A DNA stretch of 64,000 nucleotides from Rhizomys pruinosus (Eukaryota > Chordata > Mammalia > Rodentia > Spalacidae), in contig VZQC01005738.1 of NCBI GenBank assembly GCA_009823505.1, positions 597,295-661,294 on the forward strand. The letters run 5' to 3'. Each line of letters starts with the position of its first letter. Position 1 is the first letter of the stretch. The notes below the pieces were generated by a model. The model saw only the letters and a list, made by a program, of their open reading frames with translations. It did not search any database and was not told the origin of the DNA. Below are positions 54,910 to 64,000 of the stretch, in pieces. The position numbers and the translations under genes were made by a program.

Positions 54910-55245
54910 TGTCTTCCTCAGATGCTGTGATGCGTCACAGTTCCTTTTGGAATATTGCAAAGGGGGCAGGTTGATTTGGAAGCGTGCTCTTCTCACTCTC
55001 CTGTGAAGCTCCAGGGAGCCTGGGAGGATACTAGGTGGCTGTGCGCTAGCAACGTGGCAGTTAGGGAGCTGTCATTTACTTTGAAAAGGAATTACAAAGT
55101 TGGCCCCATGCCTGGAGTAGCTCCAGATGGTCAGAAAAGATTTTTGTGCTGAAGTAAGAAAGTGTATTGCCGTGATAGACCTGGGCAGGCAGTGTGATGT
55201 TAAGAAGCTGCCTTCCTGACTAGTCCTTCTGCAGAGCTCTTCTGT
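54907..55245. other. Unique intronic sequence
   Basis: No supported feature. Confidence 0.5.
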
Positions 55246-55435
55246 GCTTCCTCCTCCCTCCTCCTCCCTCCTCCTTCCTTCTCCTTCCTCCCCCTTCCTC
55301 CCCTTCCTTCTCCTTCCTCCTCCTCCTTCCTCCTCCTTCCTCCCCTTCTTCCTTCTTCCCTCCTCCTTCCTCCTCCTTCCTCCTCCTTCCTCCTCTTCTT
55401 TTTACCTCCTTTCCCCACTTTCTCCTTCCAGAGAA
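55246..55435. repeat. Polypyrimidine (CCTCCTT)n-like tract, about 150-190 bp
   Basis: Almost every base on the + strand from 55246 to 55396 is C or T, in variants of ccttcctcct. A looser pyrimidine-rich end runs to about 55430. Confidence 0.95.
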
Positions 55436-56762
55436 GGCAATGGGAGGGAAGTAGGCCCTAAACTAATAACAATGACTGTTAGAGTGACAGAGAAGTGTGG
55501 TGTATGGCTGTTGTGGTCTAGCTAGTACTTGCAGGGGACGCCCAGAGACTTAACGTGGGCTCGACCATGGAAGTCTTGGGGATCTGGAAGTCCAGGGCAG
55601 CAGGTCCTGCGATAAGCTGGCTGCTAGCCCGCAGCAGTTACTTAGAGTTTTCCTTATTTCATCTCTTCTTAGTTTCCCCATGGTTCTGTGGTCACTAGGG
55701 CAACGGCAGTTTTGGTGGGGTCCAGGGTCCTGAGTAGTGGAAGGGGTCAGGGAGGTGACTATTAGGAGGTTTTGTTGTTTTGGGTACCAGAACTTCTCTA
55801 AAATCTATTCACTGATTTTGTTATGAAAATACTCATGAAACCCATTAGTCTGCAAACGAACCTAAAGAATTAAAAAAAAAAGCTTCAGACCAGATGTTCC
55901 TTCATATCAACCCTAGAGGGGAAATGATGTAACTCATAGTTTCCAAATGGGAAAGTCAAGGTTGAGGGAGATAGTGTCTGCCCAGGCGAACCACCAGGAA
56001 AGTTCTTGTAGGGTGTGTCCAGCCTTGGAGAAGTTGGTGACAGAGTGCTTGTTCGTTCAGGTGGCTGACCACAGGCTCCAAGAAATCCATCTCATTTTCC
56101 TCTGGGAAACTTGAGCTGGCCAGAGTTGAGCCTTTTAAGTAAAGCTTGGTCACAAGGCTCAGATTAAGTCCTGAACTTGCTTGTTGCCACTCTGTAACAA
56201 CTTTCAGTTACTTTTGTGGTTATTGAGTAACCTGGGGAGTTTGAAAACCATTAACACAGTTTCATGTTTTCTAAGAAAATGCTGCTGGTGGAGGAAGTGA
56301 CATTGTATTGCATATTTTAGAAAGGAATATTTGTCTTTTTTGAGATTTCAATATATAATGGAGGTAATTAACAAAATCCCCATTTGATGATTATACTTTT
56401 AAGAGGTTGCAAAGGTGTTTGACATAGTGCTTTTGAAGAACCTTTATTGAAAAGTATAAAGGTTTTTGTTGTGGCTGTTCAGTGGTTGACACACAAGATC
56501 CTTTATTGTGAGCTCCTAGGGCTTGAACCAGTGTCCGCTCTCCTTTTCAAGTCTGCTGTGGGTAGGATGGTTTCTAGGTAGGTGCTCTTCCTTCTGCTAA
56601 CCTACCCTGAGCAGTCTCTCCCCTGACTTTGCATGAGCTATGAGTTCTCATCTTCTAGTGCTTCATGGCTTTGTCTTTTCACCTTCCCCAATGTTGATAT
56701 CCTATTCAGGCAGCAATGTGTAGATTACCTGGCTTTGTAATTAGTTTATGAACCCTTTTGGT
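55436..56762. other. 1.3 kb of unique intronic sequence
   Basis: SINE-free. The reverse open frame 55956-56153 has no recognised domain. No splice-flanked exon recognised. Confidence 0.5.
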
Positions 56763-56772
56763 GACTGAGTCT

Positions 56773-56925
56773 AACTTTTTGTCTTTTTGAGACAGGGTCT
56801 CCCTTTAGCCCTAGCTGGCCGAGAGCTTGCTTTGTGGACCAGGCTGGCCTTGAACTCACAGAGATCTGCCTTCCTCTGCCTCCCAAGTGCTAGGATTAAA
56901 GGTGTGCGCCACCACGCCCAGCAGG
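56773..56925 (-). mobile_element. B1 SINE with TSD
   Basis: gagacagggtctccctttag to gcgccaccacgcccagc. The direct repeat gactgagtct lies at 56763-56772 and 56926-56935. Confidence 0.95.
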
Positions 56926-56935
56926 GACTGAGTCT

Positions 56936-57185
56936 TAAATCATCAGAGCAGCTAGTCCCCACTTTTAAAAATGAGCTTTTAAAAATCCCACCAGCTTTTT
57001 GAAGAGTGGGATGAAAGGGGTTAGAGGCGAGTTTGTCTCTCTTCATGCCAATCTGATCGCGGAGGTTCTTCTGCATTCACCAAGGGACCACAGTAAGGTG
57101 GTTTTCTTTTTTTATCCTCTTATGAGGGAAGCATTTTGAAAGAAAGACAAAAATGAACATTTCCTTACATTAAAAAAATTATGTT
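56936..57185. other. Unique intronic sequence
   Basis: No feature seen. Confidence 0.5.
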
Positions 57186-57425
57186 GGGGCTGGAGAGATG
57201 GCCTAGCGGTTAAGAGTGCCGTCGCTCTTGCAGAAGAACCGGGTTCGATCCCCAGCACCCACATGGTGGCCGAGAGCCGTCTGAAACTCCAATTCCAGGA
57301 GAACTCCAGTTCCAGGGGAATCCGACACCCTCTTCTGAACTCCGCGGCATTGCACGACACCTGCATGCAGACAGTACATTCATACACATACCAAAATAAA
57401 TAAAATTAAAAAAAAAATTTTTTTT
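57186..57425 (+). mobile_element. B2 SINE, duplication-bearing subtype
   Basis: gggctggagagatggcctag head with a 3-nt loss in 'ccgtcgctcttgc', and the doubled 'aactcca.ttccagg' segment. The direct repeat aaaattatgtt flanks it (about 57174-57184 and after the tail). Confidence 0.94.
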
Positions 57426-57439
57426 TAATTTAGAAAATT

Positions 57440-57964
57440 ATGTTAAAAAAAGGACAAACCACCATGAGTCAGAGCTATAGTTTCAACCAGAGTTTACTAC
57501 TAGAGGCCAAGTTTCTAGTGCTTTCTTTGGGGTATAGTTTTTATTCCTGCATCAATAGAATGTGATGTCATCACCCTTGAAACAAAATTGCTAATAGACC
57601 TATTAAGGGTCTATGAAACTTTGCATCTTCTTTACAGACTTGTAGTCCAAGGGTTAGTACTATAGGCTAGGCACTTTCTTTGACTGAGGAGAGCCAGTTG
57701 CTACTTAACCCCTGTGACTAACTAGGTGCCACTCAGTGGTTTCCCAGATGTCCTCTGGGGCTTGGTGGTAGAGGACTTGTGGCCTCTGAGAGCAGAGTAA
57801 TCAGGGTATCTTGTTGCCCCTGTCCCCTTAACAGTGGTCAGATTGGTGCTCACCATGGTGCTTGAGACGGCCTCTCAGCTCTTCCTCTGCCTGGGCCTGG
57901 CAGTTGCTTAGGCTTTACATTTCTAACTCTCAGGCCCATCATAATGTCATTTACCCGGTAGCTC
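57440..57964. other. Unique intronic sequence
   Basis: No exon or repeat recognised. Confidence 0.5.
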
Positions 57965-58335
57965 TTAGGTTTGCTTTCTGTCTTGCTGTGACAAAGTAAT
58001 TGATTAAAATCAGTGTAAAGGAGGGGAGATTCACTTTGGCTTACAGTTCATTGTTTTCAGCCCATGGCGAACTGGTTAGTTGTTTCTGGACCTGTGTGGC
58101 ATGTCGGCGTAGCACAGTGAGGTGGGTGGTGGAGCAAAGCTGCTTACCCACTATTCTAGTTGCTTTCAGATTGCCGTGACAGAACATTCTGACCAATACC
58201 AACTTGGGGAGGAAAGGGTTTATTCATCATACAGCTTCCAGGTCACGGTTCATCACTGAAGGAGCCCAGGGTAGGAATTTGGGGCAGGAACCTGGAGCCG
58301 TGGAGGAATGCTGCTTACAGGCAGTTAGCAGGTCA
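57965..58335 (+). mobile_element. Two adjacent partial RMER1-like repeats
   Basis: The first copy (about 57965-58150) begins 'aggtttgctttctgtcttgc'. The second (about 58155-58335) begins 'ttctagttgctttcagattg' and includes 'ggaggaaagggtttattcat' and 'ggaggaatgctgcttacagg'. Both lack their 3' parts. Confidence 0.55.
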
Positions 58336-58344
58336 AGGAAACTG

Positions 58345-58570
58345 ACTGTGATATTCTCCAGTGGTTAAGAGCACTGACTGTTCTTGCAGAGGACCCAGGT
58401 TCAATTCCTAGCACCCATATGGCAGCTACCAAATGTCCATAACTCCAGTTACAGGGGATCCGATGCCCTCTTCTGACCTCCTTGGGGATTGCACAACACA
58501 GATGCACCTTCCTACATGTAGGCAGTACACTTGTACACATAAATTAAAATAATAAAATGAAATATTTTAA
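58345..58570 (+). mobile_element. B2 SINE, single-segment type, diverged
   Basis: 'ccagtggttaagagcactga', 'ggttcaattcctagcaccca', one 'aactccagttacagg' and an A-rich tail. Confidence 0.9.
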
Positions 58571-58639
58571 ACATAAAAATTTGTCTGGGGAGTAGTAATT
58601 TATAGGAGAATAAGAATGTTTTTAGGGAATGTTTTGTTA

Positions 58640-58830
58640 GTGGTAGCATCCCTGGACCAAGCTCTTCCTACCTGTTGGGTGCTAAGCGCTCTACACATAG
58701 CTTTCCACAGCTTTGTGAGTCTTCATCACCTCCACTTGGTGAATGAAGAAACTAACTGAGGCACTAAGGCGCCTTGCCTGAGGCCAGTGCCCATAGCTGT
58801 GGAGTCTGAGTTGTTTCCAGGCCCTTGTGT
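58640..58830 (+). repeat. MIR remnant
   Basis: 'ttgggtgctaagcgctctac', 'tgaatgaagaaactaactga' and 'ttgcctgaggccagtgccca' follow the order of the MIR core and 3' region as remembered. Confidence 0.8.
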
Positions 58831-59098
58831 GGGATAAGAAAGGACATGAGTCTCCTGAGATGTTACGTTCCTTGGAAAGTCTGTTCTGTCACACTTCCTG
58901 GTGCCCTGTGTTGGGTCAACCTCTTGTGCTGTTGCTGGAGAACATCATGTCAGCTTCCTCGACCTGCTAGCTGCCTGCTCTGCTAGTCCAATCCTGCCTT
59001 TAGTGGAGGATGCTGGGGAAGGATGGCGTGGGGCAGGGGGAGTGAGGGCCCGAAAGCCTCAGGAGGTCTTGCTGTTGACTGCTTCATTACGTGAGATT
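58831..59098. other. Unique intronic sequence
   Basis: No feature seen. Confidence 0.5.
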
Positions 59099-59326
59099 TT
59101 TTTTTTAATTTTATTATTTTTTTATGTGTATGAATGTACTGTCTGCATGCAGGTTGGTGCACCCGTGTTGTGCAGTGCAGTCATGGAGGTCAGAAGAGGG
59201 TCTCAGATTTCCCTGGAATTGAAGTTAAAGATGGTTCTTAGCCGCCATGTGGGTGCTGGGAATTGAACCTGCGTCCTCTGCAAGAGCAGTTGGTACTCTT
59301 AATCGCTGAGCCATTTCTCCAGCCCC
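59099..59326 (-). mobile_element. B2 SINE, single-segment type
   Basis: T-rich tail, 'ctgtctgcatgcaggttggt', 'ggtcagaagagggtctcaga', right edge 'gagccatttctccagcccc'. Confidence 0.94.
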
Positions 59327-59369
59327 TAGGAGATATTTTGAATATCTTTTAAAAATCATATTTTATTGA

Positions 59370-59390
59370 TTGGTTGATTGATTGAACGAT

Positions 59391-59430
<40 letters not shown>

Positions 59431-59545
59431 ACACATGCCATAGCATACATGTGGAGGTCAGAGGACAACTTGAGGGGGTCTGTTTTTTCATTCTACCATG
59501 TGCGTCCCTGGGCTTGAACTCAGGGCATCAAGGCCTTGTTTTGAG
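59370..59545 (-). mobile_element. B3-type SINE with (GT)n
   Basis: A GT tract (59395-59426), 'tgtggaggtcagaggacaac', 'gcgtccctgggcttgaactc'. The head is incomplete. Confidence 0.72.
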
Positions 59546-59555
59546 TATCTTTTAA

Positions 59556-61050
59556 AAAATATTTTTTATTGAGCTTTCGTACATTTTATACAACAGTTCT
59601 TAATCAAATTTAGATCCTTTCCCCAACCCTGTACTGCCCCCCTCCCCCTGCCAGACCTCATGCACTCTGCCGTACATGTCGAGTTCCATCTGGTCAAGCA
59701 TTTTACCCAGATGTTTTCAGTGCAGGTTCATCTGCTGGAGTCTATTCAGCCTGCCTAGAGATCTTCAGGAAGGTCTGTTCTCCTTCAGCAGCCGTGATCA
59801 GCTTCTGACAGTTCTCAGGTCAGGGCTGCTCTGCTGCCCCTTTCCCTCTCACACTCTGGGCAGGCCCTTGTCTGACTGAGTTGGCCTGGGTGTTGTGCTG
59901 GACACCACCACTGCCACAAGTTCACACGAACGAGCTGCCAGCGGCCTGGAAGCCTGTTTCCCTGTGTTCGTGGACCAGCCCTGGCGCCTGCAGTCTTTCT
60001 GCCCCTCTTCTCCAGTGGTTCCTGAGCTGTGGGGGGTGAGGTTAATGTAGGGGTCCTGTTCAAGGAGACACACTCTGCAGTAAAACATGGCCAGTCGTGA
60101 CCATCTGCATGCATCACACCCCTTTGTATGAGGAAACTTTGCTGATGAGAGTGGAGGGATGCACTAGTATTCTGTCTATACCCCTCCCCTGTTCTACTAG
60201 ATTCCTTGTGCCGTAGGTATAGAGGTTTTACTGTAGATATGTCACCTAGGACTGGGCATCTCTCAGATGTATATTCTCTATGTGTGAACAGTTGTAGAAC
60301 TCTGCAGTAGCCGCCATCTGTTGCAAAGAGAAGCGTCTTTGATGACTGGTATACAGTATATTTGTTTGTAAATATAAAGATCCACCTTTAGGATATGGTA
60401 AGAAATTTCATTTGTCTAGAGATAGGACACAGATAAGGTTTTCTCTAGGATCTGAGACCTTTCCATCCATGTATATTTGGGTTTGATTACAGTGCTGCCC
60501 ACAAGTTCACTCCCACTGAAAGGGATTTAAGTCCAATTAGCCCCAAATAGTAGTGCCACCACTGTACTGGTAGAGGTAGTTTGCTATGCCAGTCCTTGTG
60601 GTTGTTCAGCTTTAGGACTGAGCTGGACCACGGATTGATTTTTCTCCCTTTAGCAGCTTATATAGTGTCCTTTAGAACTAGGAGAGCTAGACTTCAGGGA
60701 AAAGGCTTTCAGGTCAGTTCCTGCTTCATTGCTCCAAGTCCTGGGTCCGAATTATGCCATCTTCAGCAGTAGGGTTTTACCTTCAAGTTCTGGGAGATAA
60801 CCAAGGGCTCTAGCAACAGCCTGTGTTATTTTGGGAGTCTCTTGGACCATTCTGACCAACCACTGGAAGGGAGTTCCTCTTCTCTTCTATTATGTTTCTT
60901 GCATTATAGCCCCCAGGTGTACACATGCATTAATGTTCAGACACTGTATGTGTATGTCTCAGGGGGTTCCCAAGCCAATACATTTCCCTCTCTCTTCCCA
61001 CTCCACAGATTTTTCCATTAATTCCCTCCCCCCCTTTCCAACCTCTTAAT
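59556..61050 (-). mobile_element. LINE-1 3' UTR-like segment, about 1.5 kb
   Basis: The left end is T-rich (attttttattgagctttcgt), as expected for the 3' end of a minus-strand element. Phrases such as 'gtaggtatagaggttttact', 'gccatctgttgcaaagagaa' and 'gatttaagtccaattagccc' match a long 3' UTR common in rodent LINE-1s as I remember it. No reverse transcriptase coding region is included, so it is a 5'-truncated fragment. Open frames inside it are not genes. Confidence 0.65.
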
Positions 61051-61510
61051 GAGATCAAACCAGAGGTTCTTGGGTATTTGCTCCTTTTCCTTTGATAAGC
61101 AAAATGTATAGAAAACTGTTTTCTGTCTTTCATGTGGCTGAAGTGAACCCTGAGCCTGTCAAGGCAGATTGAAGTCCCCAGAGAGTTAGTGAATTTCCCA
61201 GGTCACCGTTGTGCGCTCTGGTCCCACCGGCCTGCCTCTGCTCCGCGCTCTCGCCGCACACTCTCTCTCTCTAATTCCCGGCTCTTCACAGTCTGATCTC
61301 TGCAAAGCATCTTGGCCATGTGCTGGCCTGGGCTGGCGGCTTTTACTTCATTATCTCAGGGAGAGGATCCTGGAATCTGGCTGACACTTCCGCTAGCATT
61401 CTTCCTTTTGTCGTCTGTTGTCCCTTTCTGAATTTAAAGGGGAATGGCGTGGAGGGATTTGCAGAGGGGCCTGTTGTAGTAGTTTACAAGCTGATGCCTT
61501 GGGTTTGAAT
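61051..61510. other. Unique intronic sequence
   Basis: A small GC-richer patch with several CpGs (61205-61260) is present. No exon recognised. Confidence 0.5.
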
Positions 61511-61514
61511 AGCA

Positions 61515-61645
61515 CTTTGTTTACAAACTAGTTTCCTGTATAGCTTTATTGTGCTTTTCTCACAGTGACCCTCAGAAGTAAGCGAGTAGGTATTATTGTC
61601 CCAGGCAACAGGTTAGAAAACCTGGTCTGAGAGCCGTGCTTGTCC
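61515..61645 (+). repeat. MIR remnant
   Basis: 'cacagtgaccctcagaagta', 'gtaggtattattgtcccagg', 'aacaggttagaaaacctggt' match the MIR order. Confidence 0.75.
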
Positions 61646-61740
61646 CAGAGGCTTTTGCACATGGTAGGGGAGATGAGCAGCAACTCATTTTCTTTCTTTT
61701 TTTTAAATTTTTTTAATTATTTATTTATTTATTCATTTAT

Positions 61741-61892
61741 TTTTTGGTCTTTTCGAGACAGTGTCTCCCTGTAGCCCCAGTTGTCCCGGCACTCACTCTG
61801 TAGACCAGGTAGACCAGGCTGGCCTTGAACTCACAAAGATCCACCTGCTTCTGCCTAGTGCTAGGATTAAAGGCATGTGCCACCATGCTCGG
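61741..61892 (-). mobile_element. B1 SINE with 9-nt internal duplication
   Basis: gagacagtgtctccctgtag to gtgccaccatgctcggc. The segment tagaccagg is present twice in tandem (61801-61818), and a few bases near 'ctgcctagtgctagg' are missing. Confidence 0.94.
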
Positions 61893-61919
61893 CGGCAACA
61901 ACAACAACAACAACAACAA
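61893..61919. repeat. (CAA)n microsatellite
   Basis: About nine CAA units abutting the 5' end of the B1. Confidence 0.96.
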
Positions 61920-62818
61920 CTTATTTTCAAGTCCTCATTCCCCATTCTTTCCAGGGTTATAGTTGTCTCAGAATTGTCACCCCAAAATTGAAAATTTGTA
62001 AGGACACATTGCACTTTTAAAATCAGGTGAAAAATACAGTATTTTTATCCAGCTAACATTTTCTCTGACTGTTTTAGAGTATTTTGACTTTCATTTTCCT
62101 GGGTGGAGGCAGCAGTTAAAAATCATGCTAGTTACTGGAACTATAATTTCAGATTTTTTTTTAAAGAAGGGCACATCTTGAACTCAAGAATTATAATATC
62201 AAAATAAGACCTTTGGCTATTTCTGGAGTGTTTTAGCTAATCTACCTTGTGGTTTACTTTGGAATTGGTAAAGAATGAGACAAAAGTCCTAAACCAAGTC
62301 ACATGAAAGAATTAACCCTCCTTTGGGCATGAGGTCCTTTGGGCTAATCGTGCCAGCTGCATGTGCCGCTGACAGATGCATGTTTTAGTAATGCTAAAAG
62401 TGAGTCTACTTTTTAGGCGTTTTTATTGAAAGAAAAACAAGATGTTCATAAACTTTTAAACTGTGGTACAGGAGCATAATGTTCTTCATATTTAGATCTT
62501 TCTAATTGTTAGATTTTCCAGCTGTTTCAAACGGGCTAAGTAGAGCATCTCCACAGCTTTCTCACTCTTCAATTTAGACTCTACTGGCTTGAAAGTTTCA
62601 ATAAGGTGATCTCCTTCACTTTCTATTGAAGCTCATTATAGATGTTTCTTCAGAATATTGAAGAAGCTGCTTCATGGGCTCATAAATCTTGAGTGAAAAA
62701 AAAATTCTAATGCTGTAAATTTAGCCCGACATGGAAAAACTAATGCTATATATAACTTTATATATGCATTTAATCAATTAAGTGATCCACTAAAATTTTC
62801 ACTTTAAAGAAAGAAAAG
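61920..62818. other. 900 bp of unique AT-rich intronic sequence
   Basis: No SINE or exon recognised. Confidence 0.5.
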
Positions 62819-63060
62819 GGTGTTGGAAAGATGGCTCAGCAGTTAAGAGTGCCAACTGCTCTGGCAGAGGACCCGCAGGTTCAATTCCCAGCACCCACAT
62901 GGCAGCTAAGAGCCATCTTTAACTCCAGTTCCAGGGGAATCCTATGCCCTCTTCTGACCTCCAAGGCATTGCACAACATGGGTGCAATGCAGACAGTATA
63001 CTCATATACACACACACAAAAAATAAATAAATAAAAAATTTTAAAAAAATTATAAAAAAA
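62819..63060 (+). mobile_element. B2 SINE, single-segment type
   Basis: ggtgttggaaagatggctca head, ggttcaattcccagcacc B box, one 'aactccagttccagg', a short internal deletion before 'atgcagacagtat' and an A/CA-rich tail. Confidence 0.94.
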
Positions 63061-63261
63061 TAAAGAAAAAAATCCGAGTTAAAAGTGCTCTACCAGTAAG
63101 CCACAATCCTTGCCCAACAAATCTTATTTTTCTCTGAAGTCTTCGGGATAGCATGTAGACTTGTTGTCACAGGGAGTCCCATATAGAAGGACCTGTTTGT
63201 AACTTGAAAAGCCATTGTTTTTTTAGACTTTGAAGCATATTGTTGGATTTAATAATAGCAG

Positions 63262-63430
63262 AGTCACTGGTGAGATGACTCTGTGGGTAAAGGCACTTGC
63301 TATGTGAGCCTGGTGACCGGAGTTCAATTACTAGGAATTCACGTAAAAGGAGAAGGAGACAAATGACTCCACAGTTGTCCAGAATCTTCACCTGCACCCC
63401 TAACTCTGACTTAATAATAAGAAATAAAAT
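63262..63430 (+). mobile_element. B3-type SINE
   Basis: 'cactggtgagatgactctgt', 'gtgagcctggtgaccggagt', then an A-rich end. Confidence 0.7.
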
Positions 63431-63576
63431 GAAAAAAGTAACAGCAGTGGATATGTGCACAGTGCTTGCTGATGAGGTTGGGGTGTTCTAGGCTGTAGGT
63501 TTGCTTACTGTTCTGAACACCAGTGCAGTAACTTGTTTAATCTGTACACAGCACCTCAAGGCTAGTCTTTCTAAAC

Positions 63577-63594
63577 ATTATTATTATTATTATT
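63577..63594. repeat. (ATT)n short tract
   Basis: Six ATT units at the tail of a reversed B3. Confidence 0.9.
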
Positions 63595-63595
63595 T

Positions 63596-63766
63596 TACCT
63601 TTTATTTACTTATTAATTTTGTGTGTTTGTTAGGTTGGGGAGTAGGCTTTCAAGTAGAGTTAGGGGATAATTTGTGGGGATTCCATCACTCAGTTTCCCA
63701 GGGATCAAGCTCAGGCGTTCAGGCTTAATGTCAGGGTCTTTTACAGGCTGAGCCATCTTGCTGAGC
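63596..63766 (-). mobile_element. B3-type SINE
   Basis: 'cacttagtttcccagggatc'-like middle (63690-63710), 'gggatcaagctcaggcgttc', right edge 'gctgagccatcttgctgagc'. Confidence 0.72.
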
Positions 63767-63774
63767 CGAGGGTA

Positions 63775-63895
63775 GGTCATTTAATTATCTTTGTTTTCTA
63801 GATAAGCAGTAAAGGTTTGGAGAGGTGAAGTTGCTGGCCCTAATCCCATTGCTAGTAAGTGGTCGAGCAAGGGTGGGAATTTATCAGCAACAGCA
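63775..63895 (+). repeat. MIR remnant
   Basis: 'tctagataagcagtaaaggt', 'ttggagaggtgaagttgctg', 'cattgctagtaagtggtcga' follow the MIR order. Confidence 0.72.
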
Positions 63896-63973
63896 CTGCA
63901 GGATTGCCTGTCTTACCTTATAAGGTGAAATGATCCTCGCCCCTGTCCTTTTCTTCAGTGAGAGCATGGTGTG

Positions 63974-64000
63974 TGGGCTGAGGATGTCGCTTCATTGGTA
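63974..64000 (+). mobile_element. Start of an ID/B4-type SINE, cut by the window end
   Basis: 'gtgggctgaggatgtcgctt' resembles an ID head, but only 27 bp are visible. Confidence 0.45.

Larger units (their letters stand above)
30251..64000 (+). other. Presumed first intron, continuing past the window
   Basis: It begins at the gtaagg donor. No convincing acceptor-exon-donor unit with coding potential is seen downstream. The stretch is filled with SINEs, LINE-1 pieces and old repeats, as expected of a long mammalian first intron. The assignment depends on the first-exon call. A short unrecognised exon or a separate non-coding transcript cannot be excluded. Confidence 0.5.

Noticed and set aside
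59676..61133. Several 60-120-codon frames
   Set aside because: They lie in the LINE-1 3' UTR-like segment, which is non-coding.

Overview
The window is nuclear DNA of a muroid rodent. It is packed with rodent-type SINEs (B1, tRNA-derived B2/B3, ID and ID-B1 dimers of B4 type), LINE-1 fragments, MaLR-like LTRs, old mammalian MIR/L2 remnants and long microsatellites of (CA), (CT), (GGAA), (CTAT) and (TTTTG) type. There is no bacterial, phage, plasmid or organelle sequence. The B1 3' half reads close to 'ggacagctggggctacaggg', which differs from the mouse and hamster forms I remember. The species is therefore probably neither standard mouse nor hamster, but I cannot name it.

Layout. From 1 to about 29.7 kb is AT-rich intergenic DNA with no gene I can support. 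It opens with an old LINE-1 fragment cut by two B2 insertions. It also holds a MaLR-like LTR (11.8-12.2 kb), a young 5'-truncated LINE-1 (15.19-15.72 kb), and an ancient LTR carrying a nested B2-B1 chimeric SINE (22.1-22.8 kb). From about 29.98 to 31.2 kb lies a strong CpG island, the only promoter-like region. It holds GC boxes, a YY1-like ACATGGCGG and (GGC)n tracts. A consensus splice donor at 30250/30251 ends what looks like a non-coding first exon on the + strand. A 10-codon upstream ORF (30055-30087) lies inside that exon.

From 31.2 to 64 kb the sequence is best read as the first intron of that gene. It has dense SINEs in both orientations, two large LINE-1 3'-end fragments on the minus strand (about 51.9 and 59.6-61.05 kb) and several MIR/L2 remnants. 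I recognise no coding exon. The main coding sequence presumably starts in an exon beyond the window. The gene cannot be named from this exon alone.

The most useful second-look items are: a B2 subfamily marked by a 17-nt internal duplication; the B2-B1 chimeric SINE with its own target-site duplication; inverted B1 pairs in the presumed intron that could form long RNA hairpins; the uORF whose start codon lies inside the YY1-like motif; CTCF-like motifs inside B2/B3 copies; and long polypurine/polypyrimidine tracts. No undescribed enzyme or defence system is visible. Nearly all open reading frames here are translations of SINEs, microsatellites or GC-rich DNA.
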